Assembly: GCA_019359635.1 (NCBI GenBank)
Contig: JAHHGY010000011.1
Span: 1 to 64,000 of the forward strand
Length of the DNA stretch: 64,000 bases
From: Chroococcus sp. CMT-3BRIN-NPC107
Lineage (GTDB): Bacteria; Cyanobacteriota; Cyanobacteriia; Cyanobacteriales; Chroococcidiopsidaceae
Direction of reading: 5' to 3'
The notes under the pieces were generated by a model, which saw nothing but the letters and a program-made list of their open reading frames with translations, was not told the origin of the DNA and did not search any database. Numbering within the stretch: position 1 is the stretch's first letter; each line of letters opens with the position of its first letter. The translations under genes and the position numbers were made by a program. Below, one piece after another: positions 1-9,817 of the stretch.

Positions 1-1
1 A

Positions 2-94
2 CGGCAACGCATCTTCAGCTTCATTAATTACTTCAACCGTACAATGGCTAAACCATTTAACTGGAAATATACAGGTGAGAAATGCGCTGCCTAA
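2..94 (+). mobile_element. IS630-type transposase, C-terminal end (partial)
   Basis: The first 94 bases read as one open frame ending in TAA at 92-94. The translation has the ending typical of IS630/Tc1-mariner DDE transposases: a FINYFN segment, then TMAKPFNWKYTG. The gene enters from outside the window, so only about 30 residues are visible. It lies head-on against the sugar permease on the other strand, whose reading frame loses family similarity about 30 bases further in. IS630 elements insert at TA; a TA at 124-125, inside the permease codon CTA, is the likely right edge of the element. The catalytic DDE residues lie outside the window. Identification rests on the tail motif alone. Confidence 0.7.
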
Positions 95-582
95 ACTGAC
101 GGTTTATTTCTGCCCTCATGCACTAGCCAGTTGTAAGTAGGCAAATGTATAAAAGCTAAGAAACTATTTAGCAAACCATTAGAGTTACATATCCACATGA
201 AAATCAATGTTAATACGGCGGAAGATGTAACTGTTGGCAAGAAAAATAGAACTCTAAATATGTTTTTACCTTTAATTTGGGCGTTTAATATTAAGGCTAA
301 ACTTAAAGCTAAAACTGTTTGAATAGGAACAACAATCGCTACATATTCGACAGTGTTTTTAAGTGCGATCGCAACTCGTTCATCTTGAGTAAGGCGAAGG
401 AAGTTTTTACCACCTCTAAAAGCATAACTAATATCGCCTAAAGGTTGAACTTTGTATAAAGAAAGTAAAATAGCTAATACAATTGGTAATACTAAAAAAA
501 TCAAAAGAATAATAATTGTAGGACTTATGAAAAAGTAAGCATTGACCGAATCATTAAACTGTTTGTTTGACTTGCTTACCAT
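91..582 (-). pseudogene. Sugar ABC transporter permease (MalF/UgpA type), truncated by an IS
   Basis: Inner-membrane permease of a binding-protein-dependent sugar transporter. The 163 residues contain the N-terminal helix (about 18-40), a periplasmic stretch, and two further helices (about 75-98 and 108-132), as in the first half of the family. Intact members are about 290-310 residues and carry the cytoplasmic EAA loop in the second half, which is missing here. Similarity stops after TYNWL (about residue 153); the last ten residues and the TAG are read from the adjoining IS630-like DNA. It starts 7 bases after the stop of the binding-protein gene, so the two were an operon. Probably non-functional unless the other half works as a separate protein. 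Confidence 0.75.
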
Positions 583-589
583 AGATTAA

Positions 590-1852
590 TTATTGGGATA
601 ATTTAATTTCTTTATTAGCCGTATCTTGGGCTTTTTGCATTGCACTTTTTAAAGTTTGTTCGCCAATAATGGCACTAATAAGCTGATTATTAAAATTGTT
701 TACTATTAAAGGTAAATACTCCCCTGCTTGCCAAATTGTGGCATAACTCGCACCAGCAATAAACGGTGCATATAAAGCATTATCATCGTAATTTAATTTA
801 TTAGCAACAGAGGCGCGAGTTGGCAGCGCTAAACCATTTTTTGTCCAAGCTGTCATGCCATCTTTTCCAGTTAAATAAGCAATTAATTTCCAGGCTGCTA
901 ATTTATGTCGCGATTTTTTGTTCATCACATAAGCAACAGTGTAAGCCATTGTGCCTTTTTTATCTCCTATAGCTGGTACTTCTGCAGTTCCGTATTCAAG
1001 GTTTGGAAACGTCTCTTTTAAATAAGAAATAATCCAAGCACCTTCAATCACCATCGCTGCTTTACCTTGTCCAAATATTTCACCTCCCGAAGTTGTACCA
1101 ACATCTGTTGGTTGCGCCGCAGACTTATCTTGAAGATATTGATCTACTATTAATTGCAAACCTTTTAAGCTTTCTGGTGAAGCAAAAACAGCATTATTAT
1201 TAACATCAACTAATTCACCACCAAAAGCTTTGATCACAAAAACTTGTCTAGCTAATTCTGGTGCTAAACCAAATCCATACACATCAATCTTGCCGTCTTT
1301 ATTATTATCAATGGTAAGTTTTTGAGCATAGTTAACAAACTCCTCCCAATTAATAGGAGGAATACTTAAATTCGCCGCCGCAAAAGCATTTTTGTTATAA
1401 AAAAGTGCCAAAGTAGAAAAGTCTTTAGGCAAACCATAAATTACCCCATCGCGAACAAATGCTTTAAGCAAACTTGGTGCAAAATCTTGAAGTTCAAACT
1501 CCTCACTTATATAGTTGTTTAATGGTTCAAGTACGCCAGGAGAAATCAGTGCAGGAATTTCTAAAGCATCTAAGTAAAAAACATCCGCCGCAGTTTCGCC
1601 AATTAGCCGAGTTTTAAGGACATCCATATACTCATCTGCGATCGCATCATACTTAACTTTAATCGTTGGATTCAATGCCTCAAACTCATTAACCACCTGT
1701 TGCAAGAGCTGTTTTTCTAATAAATTACTCCAGCCGCTAAGAGTTATAGTAACAACACCATTGTTATTTGCTTGTTTACCAACACTACAGCTTGTAAAAA
1801 TAATTGTGCTAAAAATCACTAATATAAAAACTAATACAAACTTTTTCAGCAT
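590..1852 (-). CDS. ABC sugar transporter substrate-binding lipoprotein
   Basis: Periplasmic solute-binding protein (family 1, UgpB/MalE-like) of 420 residues. I chose the ATG at 1850-1852 because it starts a classical lipoprotein signal peptide (MLKKFVLVFILVIF, then FTSC with the lipid-bearing Cys), and an AGGAGG lies about 12 bases upstream. The longer frame to 1942 adds only antisense of the neighbouring gene. The body has the family pattern: ITLSGW near the N-terminus, a DVFYLDALEIP stretch, and GAWIISYLKETFP late in the protein. It is followed by the permease whose second half has been lost, so the transporter is probably broken. The substrate is likely a sugar or polyol but cannot be read from the sequence. 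Confidence 0.85.
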   Translation of the reverse strand: MLKKFVLVFILVIFSTIIFTSCSVGKQANNNGVVTITLSGWSNLLEKQLLQQVVNEFEALNPTIKVKYDAIADEYMDVLKTRLIGETAADVFYLDALEIPALISPGVLEPLNNYISEEFELQDFAPSLLKAFVRDGVIYGLPKDFSTLALFYNKNAFAAANLSIPPINWEEFVNYAQKLTIDNNKDGKIDVYGFGLAPELARQVFVIKAFGGELVDVNNNAVFASPESLKGLQLIVDQYLQDKSAAQPTDVGTTSGGEIFGQGKAAMVIEGAWIISYLKETFPNLEYGTAEVPAIGDKKGTMAYTVAYVMNKKSRHKLAAWKLIAYLTGKDGMTAWTKNGLALPTRASVANKLNYDDNALYAPFIAGASYATIWQAGEYLPLIVNNFNNQLISAIIGEQTLKSAMQKAQDTANKEIKLSQ

Positions 1853-3179
1853 AAATAATATTAAACCTCCTAACTGTCTACTTTTTGGAGATAGGTTTAA
1901 GTTTCTCTTTAAATTACCATTAGCATTAGTACTTATAGCCAACTTATTTTTAGCCGGATGTCAAAACTTAGTTGAACCTCCCAAATCTACCGATATAACT
2001 AACATAACTTTCTGGCAAGGAGTAAATCCACCACCAAACCGCGATGTATTGCAAAAGCTTGTAGATAGATTCAATCAACAACATCCAGATATTAAAGTAG
2101 AATCGCTATATGTAGGACAATCCGAACAACAACTACCAAAAATATTGGCTGCCGTAGTTGGAAATGCACCCCCAGATTTATTATGGTTTAATGCTACGCT
2201 TACTGGGCAATTAGTCGAACTAAACGCCATCCTTCCCTTAGAAAATTGGTTAGCAAAATTACCAGAATTTAGCCAAATAGACCCCGCATTATTCGAGTCA
2301 ATGGAGTATGGAGGACATACTTGGTCTGTACCATTTGCTACTAATAATGTAAGTATATTTTACCGCCCTAGCTTATTTAAAGCCGCAGGAATTACTGAAT
2401 TACCCCAAACTTGGGAACAATTGCGCCAAGTAGCGCGTAAATTGACTATAGATACAAACGGCGATCGCAGAATAGACCAACACGGAATATTTTTACCTTT
2501 AGGAAAAGGAGAGTTTGCAGTATTTTTATGGCTACCGTTTATGTGGAGTGGTGGCGGAGAATTAGTAGCCAATGATAACCAAACACCAGCAATTGTAAAC
2601 CCTGGTGCGATTTCATCAATGGAATTATGGCACAGTTTAATCGCCGATGGTTCCGCCCTACTTTCCCTACCCGAAAGAGGTTTTGAGACTGACAACTTTT
2701 TAGCTGGTAAAGTTGCAATGCAAATTACTGGACCTTGGACTCTAGGACAATTGCAGGCAACGGGAGTAGATTTTGATGTTTTTCCCATCCCCACTAAATT
2801 GAAGCCTGCCACCGCTATTGGAGGTGAAAATCTGTTTGTTTTTAAGTCTAACCCCAAACAAGAAGCCGCCGCTTTGAAATTTGCTCAATTTGTACTTGGT
2901 GAAGAATTCCAAACCCAATGGGCAATTAATACAGGTTACTTACCAATAAATATTAAAGCCAGACTCAGCGCCCAATATCAAACCTTTGTTGCCCAACATC
3001 CTGCCGTTAAGGTATTTTTAGACCAAGCAAAGTATGGGCGATCGCGTCCAATTTTTCCTCGTTACAGTCGCTTATCGGAAAGTTTAGGCAGGGCATTAGA
3101 ATCAGTGTTATTAGGAAAAAGTACCCCCGAATCTGCCCTAAAAACTGCTCAAGATCGGCTAGACCTAATTTTTCGTTAA
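1806..3179 (+). CDS. Second ABC sugar-binding lipoprotein, start uncertain
   Basis: Family 1 solute-binding protein, divergent from and homologous in type to the previous gene. The signal peptide (FKFLFKLPLALVLIANLFLAGC) puts the lipidated Cys at codon 1959-1961. A normal start would lie near 1880-1900, but that stretch has no in-frame ATG, GTG or TTG. The only candidates are GTG at 1806 and TTG at 1761, both inside the divergent gene and without a visible ribosome site. The mature part is complete: ITFWQGVNPPP at the N-terminus, DLLWFNATLTG, MQITGPWTLGQLQ, and a C-terminal helical end. Either the start is unusual or the start codon has been lost. No permease or ATPase gene is adjacent. Confidence 0.7.
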   Translation: MLKITNIKTNTNFFSINNIKPPNCLLFGDRFKFLFKLPLALVLIANLFLAGCQNLVEPPKSTDITNITFWQGVNPPPNRDVLQKLVDRFNQQHPDIKVESLYVGQSEQQLPKILAAVVGNAPPDLLWFNATLTGQLVELNAILPLENWLAKLPEFSQIDPALFESMEYGGHTWSVPFATNNVSIFYRPSLFKAAGITELPQTWEQLRQVARKLTIDTNGDRRIDQHGIFLPLGKGEFAVFLWLPFMWSGGGELVANDNQTPAIVNPGAISSMELWHSLIADGSALLSLPERGFETDNFLAGKVAMQITGPWTLGQLQATGVDFDVFPIPTKLKPATAIGGENLFVFKSNPKQEAAALKFAQFVLGEEFQTQWAINTGYLPINIKARLSAQYQTFVAQHPAVKVFLDQAKYGRSRPIFPRYSRLSESLGRALESVLLGKSTPESALKTAQDRLDLIFR

Positions 3180-3521
3180 CTTACAAACTTAACTAATAGT
3201 AAAAAGTTTAAAAAAAACTAGCGATCGCCTACTTCATTGATTGAGTAATAAAACTTTTGCACTAACACTAAATTTAAGTAGTAAAAAAGCTAAAAATTAC
3301 AATAAAATCTTAATTTTTAATTCATCTCTTAGAGGTTGACAAGTTAGATAATACAATGTACTCCTTAAGCTATTGTTTGGATAAATACAAAGCTTTGATA
3401 CAAAAGTTATAATTAAACAAAATCTGTCTAAATATACACCGTTGACAGATAAGATACAGGCTTTGCCCTATGATAGAATTTTCAGCAAAGTAATAAACAA
3501 GCATACCAAGGATTTCAAGGA
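3180..3521. promoter_or_regulatory. Upstream region of trxA, possible promoter
   Basis: An AT-rich gene-free stretch. A TTGACA at 3442-3447 with TATGAT at 3469-3474 (21-base spacing, longer than ideal) is a candidate sigma-70 promoter about 50 bases before the trxA start. A second TTGACA occurs at 3336-3341 without a well-placed -10. No terminator hairpin was seen for the preceding gene. Confidence 0.3.
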
Positions 3522-3845
3522 ATGTCAGCAGCCGTACAAGTTACAGATTCATCATTTAAGCAAGAAGTATTAGACAGTGAAGTTCCGGTTTTGGTAGATT
3601 TTTGGGCCCCTTGGTGCGGTCCTTGTCGGATGGTAGCCCCAGTAGTCGATGAAATCGCCCAGCAATACGACGGTCAGGTTAAAGTTGTAAAACTTAATAC
3701 CGACGAAAACCCTAATGTTGCTAGCCAATATGGTATTCGCAGCATTCCCACTTTGATGATTTTTAAAGGTGGGCAGCGAGTGGATATGGTTGTGGGTGCA
3801 GTACCAAAGACAACTTTATCTAATACTTTGGAAAAATATCTTTAA
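3522..3845 (+). CDS. trxA: Thioredoxin
   Basis: Small cytosolic dithiol oxidoreductase of 107 residues, full family length. The active site WCGPC is at residues 31-35 and the cis-proline loop SIPT ends at residue 77, so this is a catalytically intact m-type thioredoxin. It reduces disulfides in target enzymes using electrons from ferredoxin- or NADPH-thioredoxin reductase. It is transcribed alone: a strong intrinsic terminator follows 28 bases after the stop. Confidence 0.97.
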   Translation: MSAAVQVTDSSFKQEVLDSEVPVLVDFWAPWCGPCRMVAPVVDEIAQQYDGQVKVVKLNTDENPNVASQYGIRSIPTLMIFKGGQRVDMVVGAVPKTTLSNTLEKYL

Positions 3846-3873
3846 AAATAGTTTTAACGATAAATTAAATAAC

Positions 3874-3908
3874 GCACTTTGTATCGATTAGATACAAAGT
3901 GCTTTTTA
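3874..3908 (+). terminator. Intrinsic terminator of trxA
   Basis: Perfect 12-bp inverted repeat (GCACTTTGTATC, 3874-3885, and its complement 3891-3902) around a 5-base loop, followed directly by a T run. Confidence 0.9.
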
Positions 3909-3971
3909 TTAGCTTAGAGAAATACTTAACCTGTACTTGAAAAATCGTTACAATGAAGTGCTAGTCGTGCA

Positions 3972-5048
3972 ATGGCACTCATGAATTTAATACCATCCTC
4001 CGATCCGATTGATTCTCTCCAAAAAGATGTTGCCCAGTTAATGGAGCAACTACCAGACTTGCAACATCGGCAACTCATCCAGCAAACCCTAGCTACTATC
4101 GTCCGTTTAGCTAATAGCGAAATCGACCGCTTAGACTGGAAAATTTTATCTGCTTCTCTAGCAGATATGGAACGAGGCTTGCAATTATTTCATACTTATC
4201 GCCACGTCCGCAAAGTAACTATTTTTGGCTCGGCTCGTACCCAACCCAACACACCAGAATATCAAATGGCGGTAGACTTCGCCCGGTGTGTGACCAAGTT
4301 AGGCTTCATGGTCATGACGGGGGGTGGTGGCGGAATTATGCAGGCAGGTAACGAAGGTGCGGGGAAAGAAAACTCTTTTGGGCTAAATATTCAATTGCCT
4401 TTTGAGCAAGAAGCAAATCCGTTTATTGAAGGCGATCGCAAACTCATCCATTTTAAGTATTTTTTCACGCGCAAATTATTTTTACTACGAGAAAGCGATG
4501 CTGTAGCTTTATTCCCTGGTGGTTTTGGCACTCAAGACGAGGCTTTTGAATGTATGACATTGAGCCAAACTGGAAAATTTGGACCTGTACCCCTCGTATT
4601 AATCGATCGTCCTGGCGGTTCTTATTGGCACGACTGGAGCGCCTATATAGACAAAAATTTACTCAAAGCAGGTTTAGTCAGCAAAGACGATTCTAGTCTT
4701 TATACTATTACCGACAACTTAGATGTAGCTTGCAACGCCATTACCGATTTTTATCAGGTATATCACTCCAGCCGCTACGTTAAAGACAAATTAGTAATTC
4801 GCCTCAAAACTGAGTTGTCGGACGAGCAAGTGGAACAGTTAAATACTGATTTTAGCGACATTTTAGTTAAAGAACGGATAGAAAAAAGTATTGCTTTGCC
4901 TCAAGAAGCGCAAGATGAGACAGCAGAACTTCCGCGTTTAGTTTTGTACTTCAACCAGCGCGATTTAGGGCGATTGTATCAGGCGATCGCAACTATTAAT
5001 CAAATGGGTACGCCCACTACTGCCGCCGCCCATCCAGAACTCAAGTAA
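3972..5048 (+). CDS. LOG family protein (nucleotide 5'-monophosphate nucleosidase type)
   Basis: Cytosolic Rossmann-fold protein of 358 residues in the family once called 'lysine decarboxylase-like' (TIGR00730 / LOG). The two signature motifs are intact: a glycine-rich loop GGGGGIMQAGNEGA (about 117-130) and PGGFGTQDE (182-190), which carries the catalytic Arg/Glu region. Family members hydrolyse the N-glycosidic bond of nucleoside monophosphates, including cytokinin riboside phosphates. The first 80 residues form a helical extension not present in the shortest family members, and about 100 residues follow the core. An alternative ATG lies three codons downstream. It is a single-gene unit; the exact substrate is unknown. 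Confidence 0.85.
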   Translation: MALMNLIPSSDPIDSLQKDVAQLMEQLPDLQHRQLIQQTLATIVRLANSEIDRLDWKILSASLADMERGLQLFHTYRHVRKVTIFGSARTQPNTPEYQMAVDFARCVTKLGFMVMTGGGGGIMQAGNEGAGKENSFGLNIQLPFEQEANPFIEGDRKLIHFKYFFTRKLFLLRESDAVALFPGGFGTQDEAFECMTLSQTGKFGPVPLVLIDRPGGSYWHDWSAYIDKNLLKAGLVSKDDSSLYTITDNLDVACNAITDFYQVYHSSRYVKDKLVIRLKTELSDEQVEQLNTDFSDILVKERIEKSIALPQEAQDETAELPRLVLYFNQRDLGRLYQAIATINQMGTPTTAAAHPELK

Positions 5049-5550
5049 TAGACATCTCCTTGCACAAATACCCTCTCATGACTGTGTTTGTAAAACATAG
5101 TTGGGTTTGAGAACTTGGCGCAACAAAAGCGCCTTGCAATGAAGTGTCATTATATATTTTTAGAAGTAGAATAACTATCCTGCTTTACCTAACAATTCCA
5201 ACAAGATAGTAGGTTTATTTTTTGTTATCGCCGATACCGATTTAGTCATTGCTAAAAAATAATCAACTACTCGACATTTGATGACGAGATTTTAATTGAT
5301 GGGTAGTAACTATTTACACTTTATTCATGAAATTTCTGCTAATTTTAGGCATTGTTCATTAAACCAACATTCATTTATTAAACTATAGGTATACACAGAA
5401 ACTAAGACCAAAATTTATGATTAAGTGGCTAAAGCCTCTTTAGGGGGTTAACAGCAATTTTGGTGGCATATAGTCAAAGGTGTGTATTCATTTTTAACTA
5501 TAAATTACCTTGTAGATGTTGAGTTACGCAGCAACAAATGAGGATTAGTT
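5049..5550. other. Gene-free region
   Basis: About 500 AT-rich bases between two genes on the same strand. I see no coding frame, no RNA gene and no clear terminator; presumably it holds the promoter of the downstream glycosyltransferase. Confidence 0.5.
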
Positions 5551-6591
5551 ATGATCGAGACTAACCAGAAACATCGAAATAATGATCATAAGCCTGCGGA
5601 AGCGGAAAACTCCACCGAACAAATTACTTTTTACACTATATGTAATTCCAAATACTTTCTCGGAGTTGTTGGTTTATTAAATTCTTTACGAGTAGTAGGT
5701 CATCAGCAAAAAATAGTAGTATTAGATTGCGGTTTAACATCGAGACAGCAAGAAATTTTGCGTCCTCACTGCACTTTATATTCTTTACCGAAAGAAGAAG
5801 CTAAAAACCCTTTACAATACAAACCATTTCCCTACTTACTGCCAACACAGGGAACAGTGGTGATTATTGACAGCGATATGCTGGTAACGCGCAACCTAGA
5901 GACAATTCTAAATTCAGCAAAGCAAGGGAAAATCTGTTTGTTCCCAGATTTAAGTTTGGATCGTCATTTTCCAGAGTGGCAAGAAGTTTTTAAATTAGAT
6001 AAGTCACCACGCCAGCAAATTCATATTAATTCTGGGTTTGTGGTTTTTTCTGTGGAACATCACCCCAATTTGCTCACACAGTGGTGGCAAGCTTGCGAAC
6101 AAATTTTTGCTTTACCTACTGTTTATGAAGGTGCAAGTCTTAACTGTGCTTATGCAAACGGAGATCAAGATGCGTTGAATGCGATTCTTGCTAGCAGTTA
6201 TTCTGAAGATTCTTTAGAACTTCAATCGAATAAAGAAGAAATATTTTTACCCTTTCTTCATCGAGTCAAGATAGCTGATATCAAAACTTTGGCTTGCGAA
6301 TACGGCGATCGTGAGGTGACGATCTTACACAGTAATAACCAACCAAAACCTTGGGACGTTAAAAATCTACCAATGTTAATTAAACAGTGCAGTTATGCAC
6401 AATTGTTACGTCGCTTATTTACTGGCAAAGATGTAGCCATAAAATTATCATCCTCCGATCTACCATTGATTTACCGACCAGGGATTGTTGGAGATTTATT
6501 GATGTTTGGGTTGGGCATTTTAAATTTGCCATCTTATATATTTGGTCGATTTGGATTGTGGGTAAAAAAGTGGATTTTAAGAAAAAATTAG
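5551..6591 (+). CDS. Glycosyltransferase, GT8-like nucleotide-sugar fold
   Basis: 346 residues with a GT-A type core. It begins with ITFYTICNSKYFLGVVGLLNSL (written here in pieces: ITFYTICNSKY at 26-36 and GLLNSL at 41-46), the beta-alpha unit typical of GT8 and related enzymes. IIDSDM (105-110) provides the metal-binding DxD. HINSGFVVFS follows, which in this family contacts the donor sugar. The last 45 residues contain a hydrophobic stretch (GDLLMFGLGILNLPSYIFG) that may anchor it to the membrane. The sugar and acceptor cannot be told from the sequence; no polysaccharide genes are adjacent. It ends toward pepA on the other strand, with a shared hairpin between them. Confidence 0.75.
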   Translation: MIETNQKHRNNDHKPAEAENSTEQITFYTICNSKYFLGVVGLLNSLRVVGHQQKIVVLDCGLTSRQQEILRPHCTLYSLPKEEAKNPLQYKPFPYLLPTQGTVVIIDSDMLVTRNLETILNSAKQGKICLFPDLSLDRHFPEWQEVFKLDKSPRQQIHINSGFVVFSVEHHPNLLTQWWQACEQIFALPTVYEGASLNCAYANGDQDALNAILASSYSEDSLELQSNKEEIFLPFLHRVKIADIKTLACEYGDREVTILHSNNQPKPWDVKNLPMLIKQCSYAQLLRRLFTGKDVAIKLSSSDLPLIYRPGIVGDLLMFGLGILNLPSYIFGRFGLWVKKWILRKN

Positions 6592-6704
6592 ATTAATCAA
6601 GCGATCGCCACTATTATTGCTCGATTTAGAAGCTAAAGCCCCTGGGGAGTAGTTTGGAACGATTTATACTTGAAACTAATTTTACTTAAAAGGTCTAAAG
6701 ACAA

Positions 6705-6743
6705 CTTAGAGACAAAAAAATCTAAATTTTTTCCGTCTCTAAG
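6705..6743. terminator. Bidirectional hairpin between convergent genes
   Basis: Perfect 9-bp arms (CTTAGAGAC 6705-6713, GTCTCTAAG 6735-6743). The loop starts with an A run and ends with a T run, which can extend the stem. It lies between convergent genes and probably terminates both. The arms resemble the hairpins at 50673 and 58585. Confidence 0.65.
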
Positions 6744-6800
6744 TATATTTAAGCTTCTCCCGAATACTGGGAGAGGCTGACCGTAAAAGCTCAAGTTTTA

Positions 6801-8273
6801 CTAACTCATCACCCAATTAACTAAAGTCCGCACGCCGTAGCCTGTAGCACCAGCGCTGTTGTAACCATTCTCCTTGTCCGTCCAAACGGGGCCGGCAATA
6901 TCAATATGCGCCCAAGGAGTTTCTTTCACAAACTGCTGCAAAAATAAAGCTGCGGTAATTGAACCACCAGGACGAGGTCCGGTATTTTTCATATCAGCAA
7001 TGGGAGATTTTAAGCCTTCAAAATACTTTTCTTCCATTGGCATTCGCCAAATTTTTTCTCCCGCCTTATCCGCCGCTTGCACCAATTGATTTGCAACTTC
7101 ATCGTTACTACTCCACAATCCGGCAATATCATCGCCTAGAGCAATCACGCAAGCGCCTGTAAGGGTTGCCAAGTCAACGATCGCATCTACACCCAATTTT
7201 TCCGTAAACACCAGCGCATCAGCTAAAGTTAGCCGCCCTTCAGCATCGGTGTTATTAACTTCAATAGTTTTACCATTGGAGGCGGTGAGAATATCTCCAG
7301 GATGGATAGCCCGACCGCTAATCATGTTTTCGGTTACGGCGCTGATAAAATGCACTTCTACATCGGGCTTCAGTTGAGAGATGGCTTTAGCCGCCCCTAG
7401 GGTCGCCGCCGCGCCGCCCATATCCATCTTCATAGTTTCGATGCCGCTACCTGCGCCTTTAATGTTCAGACCGCCAGAATCGAAGGTTACGCCTTTACCA
7501 ATAATTGCTACTTTTCTTTTGGGTGTTCCTTCGGGCTTATAGGTGAGGTGAATAAATTTTGGTGGCATTTCTGAAGCTTGAGCAACTCCTAAAAAAGCCC
7601 CCATTCCCAACTGTTCGCATTCTTCGCGTTCGAGAATTTCTACTTGCAAACCGTGAGCAGAAGCGATTTCTTCTGCTGTTTGCGCCATACTCATCGGCGT
7701 TACAGTGTTGGCAGGAGCAGTTACCAGTTGACGGGCTAAAATTACTCCCGAACAAATTTGCTGGGCGCGGGAAATTGCTTCTTCTTGCCCTGCGAACCCA
7801 ATTAAATCTAGTCGTTCTAAATTAAAACCATTTTCGTCTGGTTCCGACTTAAAACGCCGATCTTGGTACAAAGCAAGCTCAATACCTTCAGAAATCGCTC
7901 CGGCGGTCGATCTTGGCTCATTGTTCCAAACTGGTAAACTAACACCTACCGTTTGACACTTTTCTTTTTTAGCTAACTTAGCGATCGCCGCGCCGCACCG
8001 CCGCCAATTGTCTAATTTCAGCTTGTCCGGTTTTCCAAGTCCTACTAATAGCACTTTACGCACCGAACTACTACCGCCAACTCTAGTGACAACGCTACTG
8101 CCATCTTTGCCTTTAAATTCCGTCTCGGCAATTACTTCTTTCAATACGCCAGCAAATTTTGCATCTAACTGGGTTAATTCCTCTGATTGTTCTACAGTAT
8201 CCTCAAATAAACCCAACGCTAAAGCGTCGCCCGCCCAATATAATAGTGATGTATCAACGGCTCGAATTTCCAT
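6801..8273 (-). CDS. pepA: Leucyl aminopeptidase, M17 family
   Basis: Cytosolic di-metal aminopeptidase that removes N-terminal residues, with preference for leucine. With the ATG at 8271-8273 ([11 protein letters not shown]) the protein has 490 residues, the usual cyanobacterial length. The open frame continues 26 codons upstream but there would overlap the previous gene. Metal-binding and catalytic motifs are intact: [10 protein letters not shown] (Lys260, Asp265) and the M17 signature NTDAEGRL (341-348). The upstream methyltransferase ends 58 bases before this start on the same strand, so the two may be cotranscribed. Confidence 0.95.
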   Translation of the reverse strand: MEIRAVDTSLLYWAGDALALGLFEDTVEQSEELTQLDAKFAGVLKEVIAETEFKGKDGSSVVTRVGGSSSVRKVLLVGLGKPDKLKLDNWRRCGAAIAKLAKKEKCQTVGVSLPVWNNEPRSTAGAISEGIELALYQDRRFKSEPDENGFNLERLDLIGFAGQEEAISRAQQICSGVILARQLVTAPANTVTPMSMAQTAEEIASAHGLQVEILEREECEQLGMGAFLGVAQASEMPPKFIHLTYKPEGTPKRKVAIIGKGVTFDSGGLNIKGAGSGIETMKMDMGGAAATLGAAKAISQLKPDVEVHFISAVTENMISGRAIHPGDILTASNGKTIEVNNTDAEGRLTLADALVFTEKLGVDAIVDLATLTGACVIALGDDIAGLWSSNDEVANQLVQAADKAGEKIWRMPMEEKYFEGLKSPIADMKNTGPRPGGSITAALFLQQFVKETPWAHIDIAGPVWTDKENGYNSAGATGYGVRTLVNWVMS

Positions 8274-8331
8274 CCCTTGTATCTCGCTCAAAGCTGCTAT
8301 TTCTTCCAGTATTGCGTAAAATTTCCGCACT

Positions 8332-9156
8332 CTAGAGCGTTTTTTGGGCAATATGGAAAGCCGAGAGATAAGAAAGTTGAACGCTTTTTATGCCGTCACG
8401 TTCTAAAGTTTCCTTCAATAAAGCAAACAAATCGTTTCTTTGCTGTGGTTTTAGCTCTATATAGGGCGAATAGGTGCTTAGTAGCAACAAATAATCATCA
8501 ATGCTGTAATTGACTTCCCACGCCATTTGTTCGGACACCAACCCGCCAAAATAACCGGAATCAGTAACAATCTGTCCAAACTTTCTTAGACTTGCTGTTT
8601 GATTAGCTTTATCTTCATATTTTCCTAGAGATGGAGCATACTTTTGGTAAGCCTCTTTTAACGATTGGCATACTTCATAGGACAGTTGCGCCGACATATT
8701 CCAGAGCAAAATTAGATAACCATTATTTTGCAAAGCCGCCGCCGCTTTTGGGTAAACAATTTCTGGCGTAATCCAATGAATAGAAGTCGCAGCTAAAACA
8801 GCGTTAAATCTTTCTGTCTCTAACTTCCATTCCTCAAACGTAGTATTTTTAATCTCTACCTTTGGATAAATCGCACAGTTTTGTTTAGCCAATTGACAAG
8901 CGGATTGGCTTGGCTCAATGCAGAGCATATCGTAACCCTTTTGAGCAAAGGCAACTGTAGCGTTTCCGGGACCTCCGCCTAGTTCGAGAATTGCTGCGTT
9001 TGGGGGAAGTTGGGTTAGTTCTATTACGCGAGTTATTAACGCTTCAGGATAACGCGGTCTAACGCGATTGTAAGCTTCTGCTACGGGACTATACCAGTTT
9101 TTGCGTTGGTCTAAAGGGCAAGTATCAGCGCCAAACTTAGGGCTATTTTGGTGCAT
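8332..9156 (-). CDS. Class I SAM-dependent methyltransferase
   Basis: 274-residue soluble protein with the Rossmann-like methyltransferase fold. Motif [12 protein letters not shown] (56-66) binds S-adenosylmethionine, and an acidic residue follows in [18 protein letters not shown] and a later YLILLWN strand fit the Methyltransf_11/25 pattern. The N-terminal [17 protein letters not shown] is characteristic of a family of uncharacterised methyltransferases. The substrate is unknown. It is read away from the small membrane-protein gene at 9218 and toward pepA. Confidence 0.85.
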   Translation of the reverse strand: MHQNSPKFGADTCPLDQRKNWYSPVAEAYNRVRPRYPEALITRVIELTQLPPNAAILELGGGPGNATVAFAQKGYDMLCIEPSQSACQLAKQNCAIYPKVEIKNTTFEEWKLETERFNAVLAATSIHWITPEIVYPKAAAALQNNGYLILLWNMSAQLSYEVCQSLKEAYQKYAPSLGKYEDKANQTASLRKFGQIVTDSGYFGGLVSEQMAWEVNYSIDDYLLLLSTYSPYIELKPQQRNDLFALLKETLERDGIKSVQLSYLSAFHIAQKTL

Positions 9157-9217
9157 AGGAATAATTTGGTTTAAAAAATATGAAAATTCAAATCGCGTTT
9201 ATGGGCTGGCGATCGCT

Positions 9218-9691
9218 ATGAGCCGTAATGTTATTGTGCTAGTTAAATTGCTCTTTGGTCTATCGTGCTATGCAATAGTTGGTTCTTCCTTTGCCTGGAC
9301 TTCACTTTGGGCTGACGCTTTGGGGATAGATGAAGTATCTAATAGTAAGAATCTAGCATTACCGAGAATTGCGATCGCCGTTTTGGCTCTAACTTTAACT
9401 TGGGGTTTGGCTTGGACTAAAGTTGGCGTTGTAAGTTGGGTTAAAGTTTTAGGCTGGGGTTGGATTTTAACTTGCGGTGTAGGTCTAGTTTTAGGTTTAG
9501 TTACAAGTGGAATAACGTTTACAGTAGTTTGGATATTTGTAGTTGGCACTGCTTGGTTTGGTGCATGGAGCTTGCTAAGTGCGGAAAGTCAATTACTATT
9601 ATCTTTTAGTGAATCTCATACTATTTCAATCCTGGCAGGAACTGGAATTTTTGGGTTAATTGTGGGGATATTAGGGCGTTTGGGTGGTTAG
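9218..9691 (+). CDS. Small multi-pass membrane protein, unknown function
   Basis: 157 residues from the ATG at 9218. The longer frame from 9101 overlaps the divergent methyltransferase and begins with sequence lacking any domain. Four hydrophobic segments are visible at roughly 5-27, 52-70, 80-105 and 108-125, with a further hydrophobic end (SILAGTGIFGLIVGILG). It is probably an integral inner- or thylakoid-membrane protein. I recognise no catalytic motif. Similar short hydrophobic proteins are common in cyanobacteria as conserved hypotheticals. A hairpin with a T run follows at 9725. Confidence 0.7.
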   Translation: MSRNVIVLVKLLFGLSCYAIVGSSFAWTSLWADALGIDEVSNSKNLALPRIAIAVLALTLTWGLAWTKVGVVSWVKVLGWGWILTCGVGLVLGLVTSGITFTVVWIFVVGTAWFGAWSLLSAESQLLLSFSESHTISILAGTGIFGLIVGILGRLGG

Positions 9692-9724
9692 TTAACCCCA
9701 TAAAAATTATCTTTAAATGTTTGT

Positions 9725-9770
9725 AGCGCTCCATTAAATAAAGATTTTTCAAAGTTAGGGAGCGCTTTTA
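9725..9770 (+). terminator. Likely terminator of the small membrane protein gene
   Basis: Inverted repeat AGCGCTCC (9725-9732) and GGAGCGCT (9759-9766) followed by TTTTA; the loop is long (26 bases). Confidence 0.5.
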
Positions 9771-9817
9771 ACTATAAAAAATAACTTTTAAAGTGCGATC
9801 GCATTATTTCAATAGTT

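Noticed and set aside
1853-1942. N-terminal extension of the first binding protein
   Set aside because: The added 30 residues are antisense to the divergent gene and precede a complete lipoprotein signal peptide.
2360-2857. 165-codon minus-strand frame inside the second binding-protein gene
   Set aside because: Fully antisense to a gene with clear domain motifs; no recognisable motif of its own.
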